DNA from: an uncultured Flavobacteriaceae bacterium
Lineage (GTDB): Bacteria; Bacteroidota; Bacteroidia; Flavobacteriales; Flavobacteriaceae
Assembly: GCA_947501625.1 (NCBI GenBank)
Contig: CANMWN010000003.1
Coordinates: 186,001 to 250,000 of the forward strand
DNA length: 64,000 nucleotides
Direction: 5' to 3'
Made by a program: the position numbers and the translations under genes. This document shows, in pieces, positions 40,112 through 48,819 of the stretch. Within the stretch, counting starts at the first letter, position 1. Every line of letters begins with the position of its first letter. The notes under the pieces were generated by a model. That model saw nothing but the letters and a program-made list of their open reading frames with translations, was not told where the DNA came from and did no database searches.

Positions 40112-40318
40112 TTAGCAGCAACTTTTGTTTTGCTGAATTGGTGGACAAGGAACAGTACCGTAAGAACAGTAAACACAACAATCTCCTTCATTTGGTTTAA
40201 GAACCGCTTTGCAATTCTCACACTCGTAAAAGAATTGACAAGCGTTTGTTGGCATTTCTTCTACTTTTTTATTTCCACAGTTTGGACAAGTAATCTCTGA
40301 TTTTAATTGAATTTCCAT
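40112..40318 (-). CDS. GDCCVxC domain small protein
   Basis: A 68-residue cytoplasmic protein with a zinc-ribbon N-terminus (CPNCGNKK, CENCKAVL) and the signature EGDCCVYCSYG, ending NKSCC. With eleven cysteines it is a strong thiol metal binder. Proteins of this family are linked to MerTP and other mercury or soft-metal genes in Bacteroidota. Its ATG shares one base with the merTP stop codon. The role is not characterised; metal handover from MerTP is an inference. Confidence 0.88.
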   Translation of the reverse strand: MEIQLKSEITCPNCGNKKVEEMPTNACQFFYECENCKAVLKPNEGDCCVYCSYGTVPCPPIQQNKSCC

Positions 40319-40911
40319 TAGTTTTCTTTTTTACCAGTTACTTTATAACCTGTTGCATTAATTGCTTTCTCAATTTCCGTTTCATTGGTTTTAGTTTTGT
40401 CAAATTCAACGATTGCATTACTACTTTCATAGGATGCTTTTGAGTTTAAGATTCCGTTGAGTTTATTCACCTCGTGGTTTACGTGTTCTTCGCAACTCGC
40501 ACAGGTCATTCCGTTTATTTTAAATTCAGTTGTTTTAATGTCTGATTTGTCAACTATGATTATTTGCTTTTCTGTGTTTGGGTAAAAAATTCCTGAATAA
40601 TAAGGAAATGCCAACATCACTATTGCAAATACAGTCACAATTGCCAAAAAGGTTTTGGACTGCATAAATTTTGGTTTTTCATCCGTCTCACATTCACAGT
40701 CAATTTCATTTCGAGACTTTAGTTTTTGATACCAAGCAAAACCAATCACTAAAACGGTAAATCCGATGAGATAGGGTCTAAAGGGTTCTAACCAAGAAAA
40801 TGTTGATGCAATGCCACTTGTCCCTGCAAATAGAGCTAAAACCGGTGTGATGCAACATAAAGAAGCTGTAATTGCTGTTAATATGCTTATTCCAATTAAT
40901 CTTTTCTTCAT
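40318..40911 (-). CDS. merTP: MerTP: fused mercuric transport protein
   Basis: A 197-residue protein fusing a MerT-like three-helix membrane part with a C-terminal MerP-like HMA domain. Membrane motifs are ASLCCITPVLALF (the Cys-Cys pair of MerT) and a loop DCECETDEKP; the HMA domain is INGMTCASCEEHVNHEV. It is proposed to import Hg(II). There is no merA reductase or merR in the element, which makes a classical mercury role uncertain. It starts 53 bases after the Fur-family gene, downstream of a perfect inverted repeat. Confidence 0.88.
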   Translation of the reverse strand: MKKRLIGISILTAITASLCCITPVLALFAGTSGIASTFSWLEPFRPYLIGFTVLVIGFAWYQKLKSRNEIDCECETDEKPKFMQSKTFLAIVTVFAIVMLAFPYYSGIFYPNTEKQIIIVDKSDIKTTEFKINGMTCASCEEHVNHEVNKLNGILNSKASYESSNAIVEFDKTKTNETEIEKAINATGYKVTGKKEN

Positions 40912-40945
40912 TGGTTAAATATTTAAGTCAAAGATGCTATAAATT

Positions 40946-40968
40946 ATAATGCAAGGGAAGTGCATTAT
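40946..40968 (-). promoter_or_regulatory. Perfect inverted repeat upstream of merTP (putative operator)
   Basis: ATAATGCA and TGCATTAT are separated by AGGGAAG. The site overlaps the stop of the Fur-family gene and lies 35 bases before the merTP ATG. A metal-responsive repressor is the likely ligand, perhaps the adjacent Fur-family protein. Confidence 0.6.
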
Positions 40969-41381
40969 TGACCGCTGCACTTATCACATACACCTTTTAC
41001 AACCAGATTTACATTTTCAGAAACAAACCCTTTAGGAACCTGAATTTGTGGAATTTTATGGTCAGTCAAACATATAGTTTCGTTACAATTGTTACAATGA
41101 AAATGCAAGTGTAAATCGGTTTCAACATCACACTTACAACCTTGTTCGCACAGCGCATATTTAGTTATACCTGTACCATCATCTATTTGATGAACAATCA
41201 CATTTTCTTCGAACGTCTTAATGGTTCTGTATAGTGTAGTTCTATCTATTTTTTCAAAAGCATTTTCAATATCGCTTAAAGCAACTGCAACTTGTTTTTG
41301 TGCAAGAAACTTATAAATTAATAAACGCATTGCCGTAACACGTATTTCTTTTGACTCTAAAAGTTGTTCTATTGTTTGCAT
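40965..41381 (-). CDS. Fur family metalloregulator
   Basis: A 138-residue Fur-superfamily regulator. The winged helix is IRVTAMRLLIYKFLAQ...LSDIENAFEKIDRTTLYRTIKTFEE. The dimerisation domain has HLHFHCNNCNETICL and ends VKGVCDKCSGQ, giving the two CxxC pairs of the structural zinc site. An extra CEQGCKCDVETD segment adds cysteines. The type (Zur, Fur or a soft-metal sensor) is not certain. It begins 2 bases before the CzcB stop codon region, that is in the czc unit, and probably controls the metal cluster. Confidence 0.88.
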   Translation of the reverse strand: MQTIEQLLESKEIRVTAMRLLIYKFLAQKQVAVALSDIENAFEKIDRTTLYRTIKTFEENVIVHQIDDGTGITKYALCEQGCKCDVETDLHLHFHCNNCNETICLTDHKIPQIQVPKGFVSENVNLVVKGVCDKCSGQ

Positions 41382-41383
41382 AA

Positions 41384-42589
41384 TTAATGTTCGTGTTCTG
41401 CTTCTCCCTTTTTCATTTCTGCAATTAGGTAGTAAGCATTGTTATAAGCAAATTTTGTATTTTTTTCTATGTCTTCTGGAAACTGAACAGCTACCCAATT
41501 GCCATCTTTAGTACCAATAACTACTTCGATAGGTTTAAAGCTCCAATCGTCATTTTCTTTTTCTACTGAAAACACATAATATCTATCGCCTTCTTTTATA
41601 ACCGCACTTTCTGGTAATGCTTTTGTTTGGGTATTATCTACTTGAATTTTACCTTGAATATACATACCAGGAATTAAGTTGCCTTTTTTGTTTTCTATTT
41701 CTGCGTGAACGTGTACTGCTTTTGGGTTGTCCTCAAATGTTTTGCTCACGGAATAGATTTCTGCGATAAGTTCCGTATCTGGAATGGATTGTACTGTAAA
41801 GTTTACTTTTTGACCTTTCTGTACCTTATAAACATCTTTTTCAAAGACCATTAAATCTGCGTGAACGTGATGCGTATTTACAATTTCAAATAATTCGGTT
41901 TGTGGTTCTACATATTGCCCTGTTTTTACTTCAACTTTTTGCACAAAACCCTCTATTGGACTACGCAATGCTATACGTTGTGCAATTGTGCCATTACGAA
42001 CAGATGAGGTATTGACATTTAATATTTTTAATTGTGCTTGCAAACCATTTACCATTGCTTTTGATGCATCATATTCTGCTTCTGCCTTTTGAAAATTAGC
42101 ACCAGAGCCAACACCTGCATCATATAATTTTTGCTGACGTTCATAATTCTTTTTCAGAAAATTACTGTTGCTATAAGCGTTTAAGTAATCTGTTTGCGCT
42201 TGTATAATATTGGGATGCGATAGATAAGCCACTACTTGACCTTTATTGACTTTATCACCTTCAATCACTTTAATGGAAACAACATTAGCACCAATAACAG
42301 TAGTAATAGCTGCTTCATTTTGTGGTGGCACTTCTAACGTTCCGTTTGCTTCTACATAACCGCTCATATTACGTAATGCCAATGTATCGATTTTCATTTT
42401 TAAAGCATCGAATTGTTGTTGTGAAAGCATTACTTCTTCGCTTTCATTATTTGCTTCGTTAACTTCTATGTTTTGTTCTTCACTATCGGAATGACCATCA
42501 TTCTCGGAATGATTTTCTTTATTTCCGCAAGCTGAAACAAATATGGTTAACACCATTACGGTAAGTATTTTATATATTTTATTTTTCAT
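41384..42589 (-). CDS. czcB: CzcB-type RND periplasmic adaptor lipoprotein
   Basis: A 401-residue membrane fusion protein with a lipoprotein signal (IFVSACGNKENHSE) and a His/acid-rich linker (HSENDGHSDSEEQ). The adaptor core is seen in VVSIKVIEGDKVNKGQVVAYLSHPNII, a coiled-coil hairpin, and SPIEGFVQKVEVKTGQYVEPQTELFEI. The end is rich in His and Glu (KKGEAEHEH). It joins the CzcA-CzcC fusion encoded 4 bases upstream. Substrates are likely Zn, Co, Cd or Ni, by family. Confidence 0.9.
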   Translation of the reverse strand: MKNKIYKILTVMVLTIFVSACGNKENHSENDGHSDSEEQNIEVNEANNESEEVMLSQQQFDALKMKIDTLALRNMSGYVEANGTLEVPPQNEAAITTVIGANVVSIKVIEGDKVNKGQVVAYLSHPNIIQAQTDYLNAYSNSNFLKKNYERQQKLYDAGVGSGANFQKAEAEYDASKAMVNGLQAQLKILNVNTSSVRNGTIAQRIALRSPIEGFVQKVEVKTGQYVEPQTELFEIVNTHHVHADLMVFEKDVYKVQKGQKVNFTVQSIPDTELIAEIYSVSKTFEDNPKAVHVHAEIENKKGNLIPGMYIQGKIQVDNTQTKALPESAVIKEGDRYYVFSVEKENDDWSFKPIEVVIGTKDGNWVAVQFPEDIEKNTKFAYNNAYYLIAEMKKGEAEHEH

Positions 42590-42593
42590 TGTC

Positions 42594-45500
42594 TTATTGG
42601 TTAAAATATTGTAATTGAAATGTGCTTTCTAAATAGTTTACTAATGCTGTCTGTGCTTCAAGTTCAGATTGAATGGCTTCTTTTATCAATTGCGTAAATG
42701 CAGTATAATCTATTTCGCCTTCTCTGTATGCCAGTAATGCACCTGTTTTTTGCTCTTTTGTTAATGGCAATACTTGGTTTTTATAAAACTCCCAAGAGGT
42801 TTTCCATTTGATATAATTTTCTTTAGCCTGAACAAACCTTGATTGTACTTCCTGTTTTTTGAACGCTATATTGATTTCTGCTATTTCTTTATCAATTCTG
42901 GCACTTTTAACTTGCGCTTGGTTAGAACCTGATAAAAACGGAATGGAAATTCCTGCTTGATAGGTGTAAAACCCTGAATTGCCATTTACTTTTTGCAAAC
43001 CACCTTGCAGATTGAACTTTGGTAAATTGTCTGCTTTTGCAGCTTTGTATTTGGCTTCAGCTTCATCTACAATATTCTGTGACATACTGTACAGCGGATG
43101 GCTTTCAACATCAAACGTTTTCATATCTATATCTACAATTGCCTCAAATTCATTTGAAACCGTATAAATATCATCTGAAACCAACCACAAATTGAATTGC
43201 TGTAAGGCAATAAGGTAATCACTATAGGCTTGTGTTTTTTTATTCTGAATTTTAAACGCTTGATTTTTAGCTGCTGAATATTCTAATTTAGAAATGGCTT
43301 CGACTTCATAATTTAAAGCTACTGCTTGTTCGAATTTAGAATAAATGGAATCTAATTCTTTATACAAATGATAGTTTCGCTTCATTTGATAGCATTTTGA
43401 CCAAGCCTTTTTGACTTCCAATTCCAATTCCAATTCGGAAAGTTGAAATGCTTTTTGAGCCAATAGTATCCGTTGTTCTTGTAGCTTCTTTTTAGAACCA
43501 ATACCAAATACATCAATATTAGATTGACCGACACCAATGGTTGTATAAATGCCATTACCATTATCAATTTCTTCTCCACCAGTAAAAATTTGAGTAGTAC
43601 CAAAATCATAAGCAGTCGCTTTTAATTGTTCTTGTTTTGTGATTTTCAATTGCTGTTGTTTGAGCATTGGATAATTACTTTTTGAGAGTTTTATAGCTTC
43701 CTGTAATGAAATTTCGGGAATTGTATCGTTTATCTCTTGTGCATTACTTTGTGTTGTTAAACCGAATAGTAATAATACCATAGCGGTCGCTGTTACTAAC
43801 TTTTTATTCGGTTTAAACCTAAATGATTTATTTTCTACCCAATGGTATAAAATAGGTAACACAAATAGTGTTAGTAAAGTTGAAGTTAATAATCCACCAA
43901 TAACTACAGTTGCCAAAGGACGTTGTACTTCTGCACCTGCTGATGACGAAATAGCCATTGGTAAAAAGCCTAATACATCTGTAAAGGCAGTTAGCATAAT
44001 AGGTCTAATTCTTCGTTTTGTACCTTCAACAATTCTATCTTTTAGATTGGTAACACCTTCTTCTTTTAATTCATTTAAACCACTAATCATCACCAATCCG
44101 TTCAAAACCGCAACACCAAATAGAACGATAAATCCAACACCAGCTGAAATACTAAATGGCATATCACGCAACCATAAGGCTACAACACCACCAATGGTTG
44201 CCATAGGGATTGCTATGTATATCATTAAGGTTTGTGGTAAAGATTTTAATGCAAAGTATATTAGTATAAATATGAGCAATAAGGCGATAGGCACAACGGT
44301 TTGTAAACGGTTGCTGGCACGTTCCAGATTTTCAAATGCACCACCATAGCGAATAAAATAACCTGATGGTAATTCCAGTTGTGCATCTAATTTTGATTTA
44401 ATTTCGGTCACTAACGATTTGACATCACGACCTCTTACATTGATACCTACATAGGTTCTTCTATTGGTGTTGTCTCTACTGATTTGCATTGGTCCAGCTT
44501 TGTAGCTTACATCTGCAATTTCACGTAAAGGAATTTGAGCACCCGAAGGTAAATTGATATACAAGTTTTGAACATCGGAAATATCGTTTCGGTTTTGAGC
44601 ATTTAAACGTACTACTAAATCGAAACGTTTTTCACCTTCAAAAATCACACCTGCTGTACCACCTGCAAATGCAGATTGTACGGTTTGATTGAGCGTATTT
44701 ATTTGAAGTCCGTATTGTGCTAATTTGTTACGCTTGTAATTAATGGTCATTTGTGGTAAACCAGTTGTCGCTTCTGCTTTCATATCACCAATACCTTCAG
44801 TACCTGCAATAATTTTAGATATTTCTTCTGCTTTTTGAGATAGAATGTCAATATCTTCGCCATAGAGTTTTATAGCAATATCTTCCCGTACACCTTCAAG
44901 CAATTCATTAAAACGCATTTCAATAGGTTGGGTAAATTCATAATTAACACCAGGAACGATTTCAACCGCTTCTTTCATTTTTTCAATCAATTCATCTTTT
45001 GTCTCTGCTGTTATCCATTCGCTTTTAGGTTTCAGAATCACAAAAACATCAGCTAAATCCATTGGCATTGGGTCAGTTGGTATTTCTGCAACACCAATAC
45101 GACTCACAATTTTTTCGACTTCTGGAAATTTGGCTTTTACTATTTGTTCTATTTTGGTAGTAGTCTCAATAGTTTCGGTAAGTGAACTACCTGGTTTTAA
45201 TATGGCGTGAAATGCAATATCACCTTCATCGAGTTGTGGTATGAACTCTCCACCCATTCTTGAAAACATAAAAACGGTTATCCCGAACAACACAACTGCA
45301 ATCCCGATTACCCATTTTCCTTTTCGCAATGCCCTAACCAATAAAGGTTGGTATTTATCTTCGACCCAATGTACAAATCGGTCTCCATAGGATTTTTTAT
45401 CCTTTTTTGGTGCTCTTAACACCAAAGCAGACATCATTGGTACATAGGTTAAACAAAGTACCATTGCACCAATCATAGCGAAAATAAAGGTCAACGCCAT

Positions 45501-46928
45501 TGGTTTAAACATCTTTCCTTCAATACCTTGTAAGGCTAAAATGGGTAGAAAAACGATAAGGATAATCAACTGACCGAAGAAGGCAGCGTTCATCATCTTT
45601 TTTGAAGCATTAGAAGCCACTTTATCTCGTTCTTTGGATGTAAGCTGTTTCTTTTTTAGGACTTGTGATGCAATGAGAAATACTGTACTTTCTACAATAA
45701 TTACAGCGCCATCAACTATAATTCCGAAATCTATTGCACCCAAACTCATTAAGTTTACCCAAACATCGAATATGTTCATTAAAATAAAAGCGAATAATAA
45801 GGATAATGGTATGGTTGAAGCAACGATTAAACCACCTCGCCAATTACCCAATAAGAAGATAAGTACAAAAATTACTATCAATGCACCTTCAATAAGATTT
45901 GTGGTTACAGTAGAAGTTGTTTCTCCAATTAATTTACTTCGGTCTAATAAAGGTTCTATAATGACACCTTCAGGTAATGACTTTTCTATTTGTGTCATTC
46001 GCTCTTTTACATTGGCGATAACATCATTAGAATTTGCTCCTTTTAGCATCATTACCAAACCACCTACGACTTCGCCTTCACCATCTTGTGTTAATGCACC
46101 ATAACGAATTGCAGAACCAAATTGTACCGTAGCAATATCTCCAATAGTGATAGGGATATTATTAATATTCTTTACTGTGATTTTTTTAATATCCTCTAAA
46201 CTGCGTACCAAGCCTTCACCACGAATAAAATTAGCTTGATGGTTTTTTTCGATATATGCACCACCTGTATTTTGATTATTGGCTTCAAGTGCATTAAACA
46301 CATCTGTAATGGTCAAACCAATCGCATTTAAATCGTTTGGGTCAACCGCTACTTCGTATTGTTTTATTTTTCCGCCTATGGCGTTTACCTCAACTACGCC
46401 TTCTACCATTGCCATTTGGCGCTGTACAATCCAATCCTGCATTGAGCGTAAATCCGTAATGTCGTATTTGTCTTTATACTCTGGTGCTACTTTTAAGGTG
46501 TATTGATAAATCTCTCCCAATCCCGTGGAAATAGGTCCCATAGTCGGTTCGCCAAAGCCAGCAGGAATTTGTTCTTTAACTTCGTTTAGTTTTTCGGCTA
46601 CTAATTGGCGAGGTAGATATGTTCCCATATCATCGTCGAATACGATGGTAACAACCGATAAGCCAAAACGAGAGATTGACCTAATTTCCTGTACATCGGG
46701 AAGATTGCTCATTGCAACCTCAATAGGATAGGTAACAATCTGTTCAATATCTTCTGTACCTAAATTGGGTGCTTGTGTAATGACTTGCACTTGGTTGTTG
46801 GTAATGTCTGGAACAGCATCTATTGGTACTTTGGTCATACTCCAAATACCTGCTCCAATTATGGTAAGCGTAAGCAAACCAATAATGAATTTGTTATTGA
46901 TTGAAAAATCAATGATTTTATTAATCAT
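42594..46928 (-). CDS. czcA: CzcA-CzcC fusion: RND pump joined to TolC-type channel
   Basis: A 1444-residue protein. Residues 1-~1035 are a complete CzcA-type RND pump (IDAVPDITNNQVQVITQAPNLG, the DFGIIVDGAVIIVES relay segment, GVGFIVLFGVAVLNGLVMISG). A hydrophobic link, LVTATAMVLLLFGLTTQSNAQ, looks like an intact signal peptide. Residues ~1060-1444 are a TolC-type domain (SLQEAIKLSKSNYPMLKQQQLKI ... VKKAWSKCYQMKRNYHLY). No stop or frameshift separates them. Such fusions are recurrent in Bacteroidota; the mature protein may be cut at the internal signal-like segment, which is inference. Confidence 0.9.
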   Translation of the reverse strand: MINKIIDFSINNKFIIGLLTLTIIGAGIWSMTKVPIDAVPDITNNQVQVITQAPNLGTEDIEQIVTYPIEVAMSNLPDVQEIRSISRFGLSVVTIVFDDDMGTYLPRQLVAEKLNEVKEQIPAGFGEPTMGPISTGLGEIYQYTLKVAPEYKDKYDITDLRSMQDWIVQRQMAMVEGVVEVNAIGGKIKQYEVAVDPNDLNAIGLTITDVFNALEANNQNTGGAYIEKNHQANFIRGEGLVRSLEDIKKITVKNINNIPITIGDIATVQFGSAIRYGALTQDGEGEVVGGLVMMLKGANSNDVIANVKERMTQIEKSLPEGVIIEPLLDRSKLIGETTSTVTTNLIEGALIVIFVLIFLLGNWRGGLIVASTIPLSLLFAFILMNIFDVWVNLMSLGAIDFGIIVDGAVIIVESTVFLIASQVLKKKQLTSKERDKVASNASKKMMNAAFFGQLIILIVFLPILALQGIEGKMFKPMALTFIFAMIGAMVLCLTYVPMMSALVLRAPKKDKKSYGDRFVHWVEDKYQPLLVRALRKGKWVIGIAVVLFGITVFMFSRMGGEFIPQLDEGDIAFHAILKPGSSLTETIETTTKIEQIVKAKFPEVEKIVSRIGVAEIPTDPMPMDLADVFVILKPKSEWITAETKDELIEKMKEAVEIVPGVNYEFTQPIEMRFNELLEGVREDIAIKLYGEDIDILSQKAEEISKIIAGTEGIGDMKAEATTGLPQMTINYKRNKLAQYGLQINTLNQTVQSAFAGGTAGVIFEGEKRFDLVVRLNAQNRNDISDVQNLYINLPSGAQIPLREIADVSYKAGPMQISRDNTNRRTYVGINVRGRDVKSLVTEIKSKLDAQLELPSGYFIRYGGAFENLERASNRLQTVVPIALLLIFILIYFALKSLPQTLMIYIAIPMATIGGVVALWLRDMPFSISAGVGFIVLFGVAVLNGLVMISGLNELKEEGVTNLKDRIVEGTKRRIRPIMLTAFTDVLGFLPMAISSSAGAEVQRPLATVVIGGLLTSTLLTLFVLPILYHWVENKSFRFKPNKKLVTATAMVLLLFGLTTQSNAQEINDTIPEISLQEAIKLSKSNYPMLKQQQLKITKQEQLKATAYDFGTTQIFTGGEEIDNGNGIYTTIGVGQSNIDVFGIGSKKKLQEQRILLAQKAFQLSELELELEVKKAWSKCYQMKRNYHLYKELDSIYSKFEQAVALNYEVEAISKLEYSAAKNQAFKIQNKKTQAYSDYLIALQQFNLWLVSDDIYTVSNEFEAIVDIDMKTFDVESHPLYSMSQNIVDEAEAKYKAAKADNLPKFNLQGGLQKVNGNSGFYTYQAGISIPFLSGSNQAQVKSARIDKEIAEINIAFKKQEVQSRFVQAKENYIKWKTSWEFYKNQVLPLTKEQKTGALLAYREGEIDYTAFTQLIKEAIQSELEAQTALVNYLESTFQLQYFNQ

Positions 46929-46984
46929 AAAGAATGTATTAATTCAGTTAAAAAAATGTAAGTGTTTACGCAAAAAGCGAAAAC

Positions 46985-47009
46985 ATAAAAAAAAGGATAT
47001 AACTATCCT
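46985..47009 (-). terminator. Terminator after the DUF6660-like gene
   Basis: On the minus strand AGGATA-GTTA-TATCCT is followed by a run of T residues. It lies between the small Cys-rich gene and czcA, so czcA needs its own promoter or read-through. Confidence 0.8.
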
Positions 47010-47021
47010 ATAAAAACTGAA

Positions 47022-47333
47022 TTAAACTTGTGGTGGCTGTAAAATTGAAGTTGTAAAGTCTTTTTCTGTTCCGTTTAGATAGAAAAAATCTTGAGTAGAA
47101 ATATGAATCACATTTGGTTTTATATCCGAAAACTGAAAATAAGTAGCAGTAGTGTGGCAACATTGACAAATACAAAAAGGTGAACATACATCTGAATCTT
47201 GATGTTCGTGGTTGTTGTTTATTGCTTGTGAGATTTCAGTTTTAGCATCATTATCAGGCACATTGAAATCTTCACAAGGTGCTAAATTAAGTGCAAAAAT
47301 ATAAATTGCTAATATGAATGCTAAAGGTTTCAT
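47022..47333 (-). CDS. Small Cys-rich exported protein (DUF6660-like)
   Basis: A 103-residue protein with a signal peptide (LAFILAIYIFALNLAPC). A His/Asp segment (NNNHEHQDSDVC) leads into CSPFCICQCCH, then FDI-type sequence and a PPQV C-terminus. The pattern matches small periplasmic proteins annotated DUF6660 next to czc genes in Flavobacteriaceae. It probably binds metal in the periplasm. It is the first gene of the metal cluster and is followed by its own terminator. Confidence 0.75.
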   Translation of the reverse strand: MKPLAFILAIYIFALNLAPCEDFNVPDNDAKTEISQAINNNHEHQDSDVCSPFCICQCCHTTATYFQFSDIKPNVIHISTQDFFYLNGTEKDFTTSILQPPQV

Positions 47334-47396
47334 TAGTGCAAATATATGAATTAATTAATGCAATGGTGTTGCAAATAATCTCTTGGTAATTATATT

Positions 47397-48425
47397 TTAA
47401 ATATTTGTTATATCGATATTGTTTGCTAATAAGGCTTGTAATTGAGAAGGCAGATTGTAATCACATAAAAGTTCCCCTGTTGTTATATTAACCCAATTTG
47501 AAGCATCGATGTTGTATTCCCATTCTTGGTAATCATTTAAAAGTTTTGCAGGTGTATTTTGATAATTTAATTGTGTAGGTAAATTAAAACCGAACCTGTC
47601 AAAAATCCGTTTACCCTTCATAGCATTTAATATAGTGTCTAAAGCCTTTAAATAAATATATGAAGTTTCGGTTTCTTTTGCCCTATTTTTTAAATCTGGT
47701 TCTGTAAAAATCTTACTACCATATTTTATTATTTCAATCAACCCTTTTTCTAAATTTGAAACTTTAATTATTTTTTGGCACCATTTTAAAGTGTAATTTG
47801 GTTTACTACGCTTTAGCCACTCCATAACTATTACTTCAGCCATCCATTTTTCTTTTACGATGAGGTGAAAATGTGGATTATACCATTTTTTTGATGGATT
47901 AAAATTACATTCTAATGACTTGACGCCCTCTAATTTTATACCTGTTCCGCGTTGATAACGTTTCCTGTGTTTCTCAATTATCTTTTTAAGTGTGTCTTGT
48001 ACTGATTTTATATACAGAGGGAGTTGAGAGGCTTTACAAGACTTAACAGTTAAAGTGACAAAATGAGCATCTTTCCAATGTTTCATTACTGGATAGTATT
48101 TATTTATTATTTCAGCTTTTCTTATACTACAACATAATGTGCAAAATCTATTTTTGCAATATTTCCCATATAATCTACCATCTGATGTAATTAAATTTTG
48201 TTGGCAATAATATGTATTCCAATATGATTTTTCTAATTCTGGCTCTACATTTTCTTGTGCTATTTTGATTAAGTTAAGCATCATTACCTGAGTTATTGTT
48301 TTTCGCTTCGCTCTTCCTTTTAAAGCCTTATCATTGTTGAGGTCAGAACCATCACCATTAACAATAATGTTGTTTTGTCCCACTTTGTTTGTCCTGTTAT
48401 CTGCTAATGTATAGATATTACCCAT
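47397..48425 (-). CDS. HUH rolling-circle replication initiator (Rep)
   Basis: A 342-residue Rep protein. A cysteine cluster (CKNRFCTLCC) precedes motif I HFVTLTV, motif II NPHFHLIVK provides the two HUH histidines for the metal, and EIIKYGSKI carries the catalytic tyrosine. This is the layout of pUB110-type rolling-circle plasmid initiators. In an integrative element it may replicate the excised circle or serve as a minimal mobilisation nickase. It is 32 bases downstream of the HTH gene. Confidence 0.82.
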   Translation of the reverse strand: MGNIYTLADNRTNKVGQNNIIVNGDGSDLNNDKALKGRAKRKTITQVMMLNLIKIAQENVEPELEKSYWNTYYCQQNLITSDGRLYGKYCKNRFCTLCCSIRKAEIINKYYPVMKHWKDAHFVTLTVKSCKASQLPLYIKSVQDTLKKIIEKHRKRYQRGTGIKLEGVKSLECNFNPSKKWYNPHFHLIVKEKWMAEVIVMEWLKRSKPNYTLKWCQKIIKVSNLEKGLIEIIKYGSKIFTEPDLKNRAKETETSYIYLKALDTILNAMKGKRIFDRFGFNLPTQLNYQNTPAKLLNDYQEWEYNIDASNWVNITTGELLCDYNLPSQLQALLANNIDITNI

Positions 48426-48457
48426 TTTAGAATTTTATTTTATGACGATAAAAAAGA

Positions 48458-48733
48458 TTAATATCTTTTATATTTTAGAGATTTCACATCTTTTAGAGAA
48501 GATTCAATATCTGTTCTTTTTATAAGTAATATTCTACCTAATTTTTTAGCAGGAATAATTCCTTTTTTGATGTAGTTGTGAATAGACTGTTCTGATACTT
48601 TTAGAAGTTCAGCAGTTTCTTTTACAGTAAGATTTTCGTTTTTTTCTTCTTCTATTGGTTTGTGCTTAATATCTAAAAGAAGATTCTCAATGTTTGATAA
48701 CCTTTGAGAAATTGTAAAGAATGGATTGTCCAT
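48458..48733 (-). CDS. Excisionase-like helix-turn-helix protein
   Basis: A 91-residue protein with a MerR/Xis-type winged helix-turn-helix: LTVKETAELLKVSEQSIHNYIKKGIIPAKKLGRILLIKRTDIESSL. This form is annotated as helix-turn-helix domain or excisionase family in Bacteroidota elements. It likely controls direction of recombination or transcription of rep and int. A GTAAC/GTTAC repeat cluster lies just upstream. Confidence 0.8.
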   Translation of the reverse strand: MDNPFFTISQRLSNIENLLLDIKHKPIEEEKNENLTVKETAELLKVSEQSIHNYIKKGIIPAKKLGRILLIKRTDIESSLKDVKSLKYKRY

Positions 48734-48782
48734 AACAAATGATTTATAATTATTTGCTACGAAATTATATTTAGATGTAGTT

Positions 48783-48819
48783 GGTAACTGTAAAGTAACG
48801 GTTACCTATTTATGGTTAC
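48783..48819. repeat. GTAAC/GTTAC repeat cluster
   Basis: GTAAC occurs at 48784 and 48795 and its complement GTTAC at 48801 and 48815; the middle pair forms the palindrome GTAACGGTTAC. It sits between the unknown gene and the excisionase-like gene, and the last unit overlaps the upstream gene's stop codon. It is a candidate binding site for the HTH protein or Rep. Confidence 0.55.
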
